Positions 35,201-44,824 of a stretch of DNA of 54,639 nt are shown here, piece after piece (the first letter of the stretch is position 1; each line of letters opens with the position of its first letter). The translations under genes and the position numbers were made by a program. Location of the stretch: the NCBI RefSeq assembly GCF_001039355.2, contig NW_019775739.1, positions 17,425 to 72,063 on the forward strand, read 5' to 3'. Under the pieces are notes generated by a model. That model saw only the letters and a list, made by a program, of their open reading frames with translations. It did no database searches and was not told where the DNA came from. This DNA comes from Lingula anatina. Taxonomy: Eukaryota; Brachiopoda; Lingulata; Lingulida; Lingulidae.

Positions 35201-37128
35201 CTTAAAAAGTGTTAAAAATGCTTATGAAAAATGTCTGCAACTTACATATTATATGTGATTTCCTCAGGCTGTCTGGAGAGGACGAAAGACGAGGCGCCAG
35301 ATGAAAGACAAGAAAGTGATCCAGGTGCGCAAACGGCTTAAGGAGGCCACAATGGCAGCAACAGAGGAGAAGAAACTTTGTAACCGTACCACGTCAGCAC
35401 TGGACTTCCTGCTGCAGTACAAACAGCTGTCCTACATCCTGGAGGCTCTTGTACATCTGGGTAAATCATGTTTGTTTGTTTTTTTTCTCAAAGACTTTTA
35501 TACCAATGGCTTCTAATGCATATCATGCTTGTTTTTGACTTTCTGTTTTCTGCATACAAATGTGAGCACAAGCATGATCAAAATTTACCATGTCATAAAC
35601 ACTTGGACTGCATATATAAGTCCAATTGCCTACAGATTTTATCATCTCAGATACTCGGCGGAAATGTAAGTATATGTATCTCCAGAGTCCAGATTTTAAC
35701 TGGGCAGGTAAATATTCTACACTGTTGTAGAAGAGCATTTTTACAGAATTTCTCTTTGTCCCACGGCATGTACCTAACTGTTGATTGTGTTGTGTTCTGG
35801 TTTCAGATGCTGCCACCAGGCTGTCATCTCGGTGCTGTGAGAGAATGGTGGAAGGGAATGCAGTGGGGGTCATCTACACCCTGATCAGGAGCTGTAACAG
35901 GAGTCTGCCCCACATGGAGATCATCAAATACTCTGTGAACATTCTGCTGAACCTGGCCAAGGTGAGCGCATTGTCACAATTAGTCACACCTAACGCAATA
36001 AACTGTTACATTCTGCTGAACCTAGCCAAGGTGAGCGCATTGTCTCACCTTACACAATGATACATCTGTGATCATCTGTAACATTCTACTGAACCTGGTC
36101 AAGGTGAACGCATTGCCACATCTAATGCAAGTACACAGGAGAGATGTGTAATTTATCCAGTAAATCCAGATTTTTGGACATTGTCTTTGTGCCCTTAGAC
36201 TTCCCCAAATAGAGCTGCATGCCTTCGCCACTTTTTTCAGGATTTTTTTAAAGGTCTCTGCACAATGTTGCACATTACCTGCCATTTTACCCCCTAGTAT
36301 CAAAAATTATCTTAAAACACATGAAGTGACTATGTACAGGTTTACCCTGCAGTTATACCTGCACACAGTGTATCATACGTTCAAGTCTCCATTTTGTGCA
36401 TTTAACACTACTGTCGCATTATAGGAGTAGTACTTATCTCTCTGTTGTTTTCTCCCATGCAGTATGACAAGACCCGTCAGGCGGTGTACCAGGTCGAGGA
36501 CTCTGTGGACACCTTGGTTGAGCTGATGCAGATCTACAGAGACAAGGGCAGCAGCATCTTCTGCAAGGTGTGCACACTGATGGGGATATTGTGTCAGGAC
36601 AGGGCCAGGAGAGAGGTGAGTCTGACCCTGGGCATTGTGATGGTTGTGACACTGTGGGATTGTGTTAGTTGTGAACTTGGGATAATGTGCTGGTTGTGAC
36701 ACTAGGAGATTGTGTTAGGTTGATATAAAAAAGGTTTGCTACATTAGTTCTGTACAAAAATATATGCGTCCACTGTTCTTTGATTAAGTCTTAAATTTCG
36801 CAGTCTCATGTGAATAGTAAAAGATAATAACATTTTTATTTTGTTGTAGGAAATTCTAAAACTACCCAAGATGTCTGACCGTTTGCGCAGCATCCACACG
36901 CTGACATTGCGAAAGCACAGCTTGAATGAAAACAGGCTCATCAAAAAATCCAAGATGGCTGCAACAAAGAGCTATCCTGGGTCCACATATGTGCCTTTTA
37001 CGCCTTCAAAGCGACCAATGAAAATCAGGCCAGACTGGATCTTGAGAAGAGACAAAATGAATGACGTCAGCGATCCTTTGCATGCTGTCACCTTTGTGAT
37101 GGAATCTCTACAACTTTCTGCCAAGTGA
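20268..37128 (+). CDS. ASPM: ASPM, abnormal spindle microtubule-assembly protein, 25 coding exons, 3,223 aa
   Basis: Coding exons: 20268-20519, 21052-21330, 21746-24257, 24480-24587, 24860-25009, 25255-25488, 25777-25844, 26346-26487, 26605-26735, 27196-27371, 27667-27898, 28168-28279, 28619-28734, 28892-29081, 29299-29372, 29599-29799, 30131-30325, 30538-33812, 34020-34122, 34474-34623, 34815-35006, 35268-35460, 35807-35961, 36463-36615, 36850-37128. All junctions are GT-AG and phases close over 9,672 nt. Residues about 64-176 form the ASH/MSP domain ([17 protein letters not shown]). Exon 3 encodes a disordered region. [19 protein letters not shown] and [10 protein letters not shown] are ASPM signatures. 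Two calponin-homology domains follow (about 1320-1425 and 1485-1620). IQ motifs run from about 1640 to 2960; the last 220 residues resemble the ARM-like C-terminus. Family role: spindle-pole and microtubule minus-end protein that binds calmodulin and, in vertebrates, katanin. Human ASPM is 3,477 aa. Confidence 0.95.
20775..20951. mobile_element. MITE-like element with terminal inverted repeats in ASPM intron 1
   Basis: The left end ctggggtagcgctagca (from 20775) and the right end tgttagcgctaccccag (to 20951) are near-perfect reverse complements. The element is about 177 bp and AT-rich inside, with further internal inverted words (ttagccaattt / aaattggc). There is no coding capacity. Flanks tattttc and gatttta are compatible with a short target duplication, but this is not certain. 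Confidence 0.7.
22868..23107 (+). other. ASPM: Three S/T-P-x-S-F-L-Q motifs in the ASPM disordered region
   Basis: SPDSFLQ is encoded at 22868-22888, TPNSFLQ at 22973-22993 and SPNSFLQ at 23087-23107, spaced 105 and 114 nt apart. The surrounding sequence is poorly ordered, so the repeated Ser/Thr-Pro and Phe-Leu positions stand out. Vertebrate ASPM has repeated phenylalanine-containing linear motifs in the equivalent region that bind katanin; functional equivalence is an inference. Confidence 0.65.
23492..23716 (+). other. ASPM: Duplicated [11 protein letters not shown] motif in ASPM exon 3
   Basis: The same 11 residues are encoded at 23492-23524 and 23684-23716, using different codons (ggacaaagtcctcgacga versus ggccagagtcccaggaga). 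Identical peptide with diverged codons points to selection on the peptide. SPRR fits a proline-directed kinase site. Function is not known to me. Confidence 0.7.
30769..31578 (+). repeat. ASPM: Ten-copy 81-bp coding repeat (27-aa IQ units)
   Basis: Exactly 810 nt, ten units of 27 residues, each starting QQ/QR[10 protein letters not shown] or a close variant and ending with an L/I/V before the next Q. Units are far more alike than the other IQ motifs in the protein. No frame slips. Confidence 0.9.
32086..32430 (+). repeat. ASPM: Five-copy 69-bp coding repeat (23-aa IQ units)
   Basis: Five units of 23 residues starting QKYxRGWVARK and ending ACVTL or similar, exactly 345 nt. The units resemble each other in DNA as well as in protein (for example agg(g)gctgggttgctagga in consecutive units), consistent with recent local duplication. 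Confidence 0.9.
33016..33360 (+). repeat. ASPM: Second five-copy 69-bp coding repeat (23-aa IQ units)
   Basis: Five units of 23 residues with the core QSAIRxxLARRxYLxTKxKVV, exactly 345 nt. The consensus differs from the block at 32086-32430, so this was a separate expansion. Confidence 0.85.
35941..36115 (+). repeat. ASPM: Triplicated 3' end and splice donor of ASPM exon 23
   Basis: The phrase attctgctgaacctggccaa followed by ggtgagcgcattg occurs at 35941, again at 36010 (one mismatch in the exon part) and in decayed form at 36083. Each copy carries the last codons of exon 23 and its donor. The first spacing is 69 nt. Confidence 0.9.
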
Positions 37129-37243
37129 TTTCAATAAAAGCAAGGCAGAATGTGTTCTTTAACTGTCACAGACTGTGTGACAGCTGCACATATACTTTCG
37201 AAATAAAGTGGATGGTCTCCAAATGGTGGTGCCGACAAATAAA
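37129..37243 (+). terminator. ASPM: ASPM 3' end with clustered poly(A) signals
   Basis: AATAAA occurs at 37133-37138, only four nt after the stop codon, and again at 37202-37207 and 37238-37243. A small perfect hairpin (ctgtcaca / tgtgacag) lies at 37163-37183. The 3' UTR is therefore probably short. Which signal is used cannot be decided from sequence. Confidence 0.55.
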
Positions 37244-40200
37244 ACTCGTGATACAGTTTTAGTATTTTGGCAAAATGCACAAAATGGAGTCCTCTGACAA
37301 TAGATTTTGTATGTATGTCTCTTCTGTGAAATGTTTAATCTCTCTAACATTTTGTTAATGGCTTCAAATTTAAGCAATTTTATTGGATTTTAGAATATAC
37401 AAATAATGTTATGGCTACATCTACTAAGCTTTGTACATGTACACCATGTATGTCAGATTTGAATTGTATATGTTTTATAGTTATTTTACCACTTCGGCTT
37501 ATTATATCATGTTATTGAGCTTTGATAATTCATCATAAAGGTTGCTATTTTTTTAAAGATGTATGGGTGAATGTGACAGCACATGAAAGAGACTGATGTA
37601 GTCCATGGAAACTATTTGTGATGACTGTGGACGAATATTACAGATATCAATTGGAACAGTTGTGTGAAGTTTAACAGTGCTTAAATGAAAAAAAAAAAAA
37701 ACATGATCAAGTAGCCTTATGGTGCTGTTTGTTTTTGTATGTCTCTGCAAGTTTCCATGACAAAGTGGTCTAAAGATGCTGTGTTATTCCGAAACTTTAT
37801 TTGAACCTTAACAAATGGTCATTATTAATTTAGCACACAATCGGTAATAACACGGATCCATTTTCGATTGATTTATTTGCCACAACAAGGCCTTTTTTTC
37901 TAATTTCAAATCCCGCTTTTTGGGCTTCATTGTTTTTGAGATCGTGTTAAGTTATATGAGCAACCAACCTTATGATTAAAAAAAAAACTTCGCTGTAAGA
38001 GATTTCTAATTTATAAGACAACGCTTGAATGATCAGGGTTCATTTTAGTTTAATAACCACGGTAGTCCCGTTAATAATGTATTGAGAAATGCATCGAGTT
38101 GAAGACGAAGTTAAAACTACCTTTGGGGGTCATTGCAAATGTCAAACACGCTCGTCTGTCAAAGAGCTGCGCTTTCACAGTTATATCAGAAGACGGATAG
38201 CTTTCATTTGTTATATAACTCAACGTATCTGTTGTATGCATATTAAATGGATGACCGGTGGCGCGTAGTAAAAGCTTCACGTTTGATGAGTTTAAGACTC
38301 TTAATATATTAAACTGACCGCACGGTCAATCTGCCCTCGGTTATGGAATTGACAGTGATCATTGTCAATGTTTATAAACGAGCGAGGAATGGTTGTCTGA
38401 TACAGCTTTCAAGAAATCATCCGAGATATCCTAAAACGAGGCTGTCGGCACTGCGTGCTGGACACTCTTCCAGCATCAACTGACCTCGACTTTCCGTAGT
38501 TTAAAACTCAAAGTGCCCAAAAATATAAAAAATAAACATTTAAGATCTTTTCTTCACATTGTTGGTTGAAAAAGTGCAAATTTGGCCAGACATTGAAAAA
38601 GGCTTCCACTTGCTCCTTGAGATCCATGTAAAAGGGACTTTTTATGTCACTTTTACTACGCCTGTGAGAGGTTGTGAATTTAACGGCTTTTGCACTAGTC
38701 AGTTTCAGCCTTTTAAAAGATTAGAGCCCACAAAAATAGCACTTGGCAAAAAACAATATCTGAATCATTTGTTATTCATCCTACATTATGGCCTGCCCCA
38801 CGTCGAAGGGTGGTCGTACAATACAAGCAAGGAAAAGGAAGCGTGTGAGCGTTAAAATTACAAACGATCATGCCCTTAAAGCGTTAAAACGCTTTTAACG
38901 AGTCCAACAGGAATTACCTTACTGGAATTAAGATTGGGCAGACAGAATAGTTTCAACAGCACTTCTCTTTTTGTTGTCGTGCACACAAATACACCATGCT
39001 TGTCTAACAGTATTTCTGTATGTTTATGGTTTTTCGATTTACGGTTTTTGTATTAAGTCATTAGTGTGAATATGCACCTGCTCTGTTCAAATATGATTCT
39101 GAATGTCTGGTGGACTGTAGTACTAATTCATTGTGGGACCGTTCATTAGTATCCAGTCAGATTAATACCTCCTCTTGTTTCTCTGCATTCTACTCAAAGC
39201 CAGAAGGCGACATGTTTATCTCATAATCTGATTGCATTCAGCAAGAGTCCCCGTAGAGATAGTGCGCAAAACTTATGATCCCTTTAGCGTTATCTGTTAA
39301 AATACAAGCAATCCCGTTAAGTTTTTATAAAGAATATGTTGACAGAAAGCAGTACTTTGAAATGAGGCCTATTTATCAATTGGATCCCCAATGAACATAT
39401 GTTAAGTCACAAGGATTACGTGTATCTGATGCACGATTCAAACACCTGTATCTGTAACGGGATACCTGTCGACATATTTTGAAAGTGTAACGACATGAAA
39501 TGTTATGGTCCCGTTGCTAACGCCCAGTTATATAAATTACCTTTCAGGAAGAAATCCAAAAGTACTTTTCCTTGCAAACAAAATGTACGCTTTAAAGTAA
39601 AGTTTGTACGTAAAAAAATCAATGAAGTGCATTGTGAAATGAGAACAGGATATTTTGCACGCTAAAAGGAAACCTGGCGATTTTCCTGTAAACCAGCTAC
39701 ATGTATCACTTCAATGATAGTCACCTCCATTGGACTTACTTATACCACTACCCGCACACAAGCTAATGATTGCATTGATTCGTGCAAGTAATAATACATA
39801 AAATAAACGAAATGGGATTAAAATGGTCTGTCAAATGCAGTTTTTGTGGCCAAAATGCAGTATATGTTTACACTAGACGCGATAAAGATATTAATCTACC
39901 TATTCTTTTGTGGGGTTTCTCATCGATTGGTTGGAAAAGCAAGCACTAAAGACAGAATATGCGTTTACTGACAAGGCTTTTCGTCAATATTTTGACTGGC
40001 GATAGGCCTACGTGGTCAACTATGGTAGTTTAAGTGCTTTTAAATACTTGAAATAAGCCATTAACCTTGATGCAAATAACTTGATCGAAACTTTTTAATG
40101 AGTTAATTCAAAGAGAAAATAGAAGTTTCTCCTTTCACTCCTGTCTGTTGTTTTATTTCTACATCCCACACACATTCTGTACATCAGAAAAAAGCTTTTT

Positions 40201-40456
40201 ATGTGTTTTTATAAACTGAACTTAAAAAGAACGATCCGTTATCAATAGCTCCTAGAGGATGTAACGTGTGTCTCCTGCAAAGTCATTTTCATGTAATGGC
40301 CACCGCAACTTAGCTACTCAACCGATCAATGTGGTGCAGGTATTTGGGCATATTAGGAAGTTTTGAATATCAGTTTCATGGCTGAAACATTTCAATGCAG
40401 CCGTGTCGAATGTACATGTAGTAGTATTCGGGTTGAATGACAGTTGCCTGTTGAAT
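37244..40456. other. Intergenic region between ASPM and the PAN/LamG gene
   Basis: AT-rich DNA without a recognisable domain, RNA gene or mobile element. Open frames are short and of random composition. The promoter and 5' UTR of the gene starting at 40457 should lie at the right-hand end. Confidence 0.5.
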
Positions 40457-43386
40457 ATGAGCGATAGGATTTTATCAGCACTTGTAATATGGCTGGCAGC
40501 GGTGTCCATTAACGATGTCGGTAGGTGTGGATCTCTCTCTCTCTCTCTCTCCTTTTTACCTGACTCCGCGTGTCTTTTTATCAACTTTATTTATTGAAAT
40601 TTCTCTTTATTGAATATTTGTATTATTCAAATATAGGTGGACAAATTACAAGGCTAAACAATTACAGAGAAGCCAATTTTCCAGTCCTGCAGAACAAACA
40701 ATTACCCCTCGAGCGATTGAGGTCAGTGCTTTTTTTAAAGAAAAGTGAATTATTTCATCATTTCAGTTTAATTAAATATGTGCACCACGGGCTTAAAGGA
40801 CTTTATTAAACATGTTACTTTGAAACTTTTCATTTTTATAGAAAAATTTTGTTGCCGGATGTCTAATGATGTAATGCAAAATAAAATGTTAACTGCCAAA
40901 AGCACTTTGAAACCGAAAAAAAAAAGATATAAAAGATAAAATATCCTCGAGATATAATGCATAATTCTTAAGATGAAGTTCGTTGCGTCTTTATCTTTTT
41001 GATATATGTATTTACATATATTCCACTAAATATCATAAGAACGGCATTATAAGATTTTTTTTTTTGTTAAACATTTCAGTGAACATACCGGTGCCACAAT
41101 TAGAAAATGTGCAGTTCTATGTGTACGGAATGCAAACTGCAGCTCAGCAAATTTCGACAGAAGTACCGGTACATGTGAACTTCTTGACGGGAATGTTCAG
41201 ATGTTCCCCGCCATGTTGACCAGTGCTACCAATGTCCACCACCTAGGTCCTAGTAAGTCTGACGTCATTAACCTCTTCTGATACGTCGGCGCACGCTGAT
41301 CGGGAGCTTTCTTTAGGGTCTCGTATATTTTCACGTTTAGCAATGTGTGGTATCTTATTTTCTGTTGGCATGATTTGCTTAATAATTAAACCTGTTTATA
41401 CTAAGGCATATCCACCAAGTTCTTTTTGCCTTCGTTGTTTTGTAATTTAGCAGCCTAACTCAAGAAGTTCAATGCGGATTTTGATAAGATATTTCAGGAT
41501 AAGGCAAAAGTGGACTAAGTTAGAAGCGTTTACATTTTGATGGAGATCCATTTGTTGATTTATTAATTATGACAATTGAGCTTTATTGGAGGTCTGCACT
41601 CTCTGAATGTTTTTTTTTCACCTATTTACTGTTTCACTATTTCTAAAATAGGAAAATTAATTTTTTTGGCCAAAATGAGCAGTTGTTATCTTTTTAAGTT
41701 ACTTAGTATCTTATATATTGTATCATTGCATTGATAGAGAGCCTGATTTCGAGTGACGTCATAATACAGCACCTTCCATTACGTGCCCCAAGACCAGAAG
41801 TGACGTAAGTAGTATTCCTAATCACTCCGGTGATCAAGTTTTCTTATAAGACTCAGTCTATGAGAAATAGTCCTACAGTAGATATATTGATGTTTTAACT
41901 GGCTTTATCAAGGGACTGTTACAATGAGATTACTCAGCTGCTAAGGCATATGGCAAATCCCTGTTTAGTGGGAAATTTGGTCCAAGGTAAAAAAGATATA
42001 TTAAGTGATTAGGTAATCCATCTGTTTTGTAAAGTCTGATCTTTTTAAGACTGCAGTAAAAAACAAGACGCTTTGGGTTTTTGGAAAGGAAGCACGACTT
42101 AAATTGTCCAATTTCTTTGGGCTCAGTGCGGTTTTATAAGTCTAATCAATTTTTCATTGGATGTCCATTGCATCTCCACGCTTCGCTTGAGCTTACATTA
42201 AGTTAGATCAAAGTGCAACCAGCATGATAATGATTCTATCACCCTTAGTAACACGTGTGTTGGTTGCCTCGGAACCTACCACACAAAGCACACAATGATT
42301 AGACACGCTTTGAATCAACATTAATTTATTATTTTAGAATTCAAATTTTAATGTTGAAATTTTATGACATAAAACACATTCTGTCACGTGAGAAAGGTAA
42401 AGCAGATTACTGCCATGCTTGTTGATGCATGCTCGTGGACATGTACTCCTTAATATAGTGAAACCTTCAATTGGCCAATAATGGGTAATTCTAAGAGGGT
42501 TTTACGTTTTACGTGAAATGAATGTCGGTATGTCAACACAAATAATTTCCAATGTTGACTTGTCAATGTTGAATCAATGACCATGGTAAATTTTTGTTGA
42601 TCAAAGTCTATACGAATGTCATCTTAGACGAAGGGTTTATTCAGCGTTGTTGTTTTTGAACGTAACGCCACGCTATTTAACCAAAATGTCGTGGAATACA
42701 TTTGCTTGTAACGTTACGTTATAAAATGTAAGAAAAAAACAGCAACATCACTTAAAATGGTTTGAAAATTATAAATATCTAATGCGCATGTTCAGCCTGG
42801 TTACTTCCTGTCACCGCTTTCATCTTTCAGCCTTTCAAATACGGCGGAGTATAGAAATAACAGTTTGTACTTGGTTGGAACAGGCGGCGTCGAGGTTCCA
42901 GCAGTCCATTTCATACAGTCGGATTTTACTATCTCCATTTGGCTGAAGAGCGACGATCCGTCTCCATCCATGATCCAGTTTTTGTACAGCGGGTGGCGTC
43001 AGCTAAGTGACAACGAACAAAGCTTTGCAACTTTCTTCAACCACAGGCGCCTGGAGTTCTTCATGAACACTGACCCCGGCATAAGTGTCAGGTGTCTTGC
43101 AATAAGTGACACGAGTATCAGTCAAATATCTTACAACCAGTGGGATCACCTCGTCATCACCCATGAACTGAGCAACCGCCTTGTAAAATTTTATTACAAT
43201 GGACAACACGACCTTTCCGATTATGCTACCGTTTCACTTAGCACAGTCACTAGTTCAGCTGCGACTGTATATGACATTGGCACCAGCTTTAAAGGCTGCA
43301 TCAGAGACTTGTTGATTCTGAACACTACCCTCTCGGGTTCTCAGGTGGCAGAACTGTACGAAGAACAGCGACAATATTTACCTTAA
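40457..43386 (+). CDS. Secreted PAN/apple-like + LamG-like protein, middle exon(s) unresolved
   Basis: Exon 1 (40457-40520) encodes a signal peptide (MSDRILSALVIWLAAVSI). Exon 2 (40637-40721) encodes a short polar linker. Exon 3 (41080-41252) has the cysteine pattern of a PAN/apple module: RKCAVLCVRNANCSSANFD then GTCELLDG. Phases between these three fit (1, then 2). The last exon (42831-43386) enters in phase 2 and encodes a concanavalin-A-like LamG domain with FTISIWLKSDD, WDHLVITHE and a final FKGCIRDLLILN before the stop. Exon 3 leaves in phase 1, so at least one exon is missing between 41253 and 42830. Two candidates (41770-41804 and 41913-41986) have splice-like ends but do not chain in frame. 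AATAAA at 43503 fits the 3' end. The product is probably extracellular, with adhesion or ligand binding; no named orthologue is recognised. Confidence 0.65.
40531..40550. repeat. (CT)n microsatellite
   Basis: A ctctct tract in intron 1 of the PAN/LamG gene, just after the donor at 40521. Confidence 0.85.
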
Positions 43387-43913
43387 CAAGCCCGTAGCAT
43401 TTGGACCGCTTTTGGGCACCGGCATTCAAACGTCAAAGTACCGCTTTGGAGAGTGTAGGACCAGCAAAGAAAATTTTCAGTTTTTTTTTCACAAAACCAT
43501 ACAATAAATTGAACAAATTCAAACGGATACAAATCGTGGAATTTCATATGTAGCAAGCTGAATACAGACGACAAACGGATGCTTTGTTTGGTGCCAAAAC
43601 GAGGCTCCGATTTCCATCCCGAAGGGAGCCCTGATTTGGCATCCAGCAGACGACAATGTTATGGCACTGGGTGAGTTGGTGCAAAAACGAGGTAGCCGTG
43701 CGAAACGGCTCCCTAGCCATCGATTGGCACTGGCAAATAGCTCTATTTACTCCAAAAGAAAAGAGACAATTGAAACATATGGGTTTTATCAAACAATCAA
43801 ATTGCAGGGTTTTGTCCATTGAAATACAAAGAACGATCGATTACATCGTTTTTTTTAATGACGTATTTTATATCAACCAGACGAAAACAACTCTGAATGT
43901 TTTCTTGGAGGGC

Positions 43914-44100
43914 ATTGACATCGGGTTTTAAATTGTTTAAAACAATTAATGACATTTGCTTTCAGTCAATATATTGCTTTGCAACATCCAGGGTCAGTAA
44001 TGGGTAATTGACATCGGGTATTAAATTGTTTAAAACAATTAATGACATTTGCTTTCAGTCAATACATTGCTTTGCAACATCCAGGGTCGATAATGGTATA
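43914..44100. repeat. 93-bp tandem duplication containing a near-palindrome
   Basis: The phrase attgacatcgggt starts at 43914 and again at 44007; the two copies match almost fully through acatccagggtc. Each contains the near-palindrome aattgtttaaaacaatt. Confidence 0.85.
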
Positions 44101-44530
44101 CTATCGCCGAAAAAAGAATAATTTTGAACTTTGAATAATGAAATCGACAGTTCACAATGGCTTTTTATTTCATGTGTAACGTTTTTCAAAAAGGTAAATT
44201 CTAAATGTTACATCGCTTCTGTTGGAAATGGTTTGAAAGAAATGGTAAAATTAATAGAGACGTGTAACACAAAACGGTATATATGTATAAGAATGATTTT
44301 GGTGACAATCTTTGTACATGCGTCTAGTAGTTGGTGCACAAGTATAAATTGTGATTTGTTTAATTAAACTGTACTGTATCCTGTCTCATACATTTTCTTT
44401 GAAATAGATTTCGTGAAAATATTTCATTTATTTTAAAACTTAGTCGGTCAAATAAATAATACCCATTTATCTATATATATCATTTAAGTAAGAATTTGTT
44501 TTTCATGCTTACCTCTTACTTTTCATGCTA

Positions 44531-44556
44531 ACACACACACACACACACACACACAC
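44531..44556. repeat. (AC)13 microsatellite
   Basis: Uninterrupted acacac tract of 26 nt in intergenic DNA. Confidence 0.95.
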
Positions 44557-44824
44557 TTATAAATAACGTTTAAAGCATTTATTATGTTTGACCAACGCAT
44601 CCAAAAGTTGTTTTGTCAATGCCGACAACTGAACCCGCATGTACTGATTTGTGAGTCACAGATAAAAAAAGAGACCAACTAGTCTTAAAATTGTATGATG
44701 ATATTATTTATCTGAACAATCAGTTAAATAAAAAAAATACATACACAGGAGAACGTCACGATTTATCACGTGCACGACAGCTCGCGTGGTGTCACACGTG
44801 CTGGCTTCTGTCAATACGATTCCA

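Larger units (their letters stand above)
43387..44824. other. 3' UTR of the PAN/LamG gene and intergenic DNA before the convergent CNBD2-like gene
   Basis: AATAAA at 43503-43508 lies 117 nt after the LamG stop codon. A 93-bp tandem duplication follows at 43914-44100 and an (AC)n tract at 44531-44556. A tttatt at 44578-44583 is a candidate minus-strand AATAAA for the convergent gene. No coding frame was recognised. Confidence 0.5.

Noticed and set aside
36083-36115. Third copy of the ASPM exon 23 end as a usable donor
   Set aside because: The extended reading frame meets a stop at 36058-36060, and the spacing of 73 nt breaks the frame.
38559-38855. Open frame of 98 codons in the intergenic region
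   Set aside because: No domain, no splice context and random composition; not enough to call a gene.
41770-41986. Two small exon-like islands in the PAN/LamG gene
   Set aside because: Neither chains in frame from exon 3 to the last exon in any order I tried, so they were not put in the gene model.
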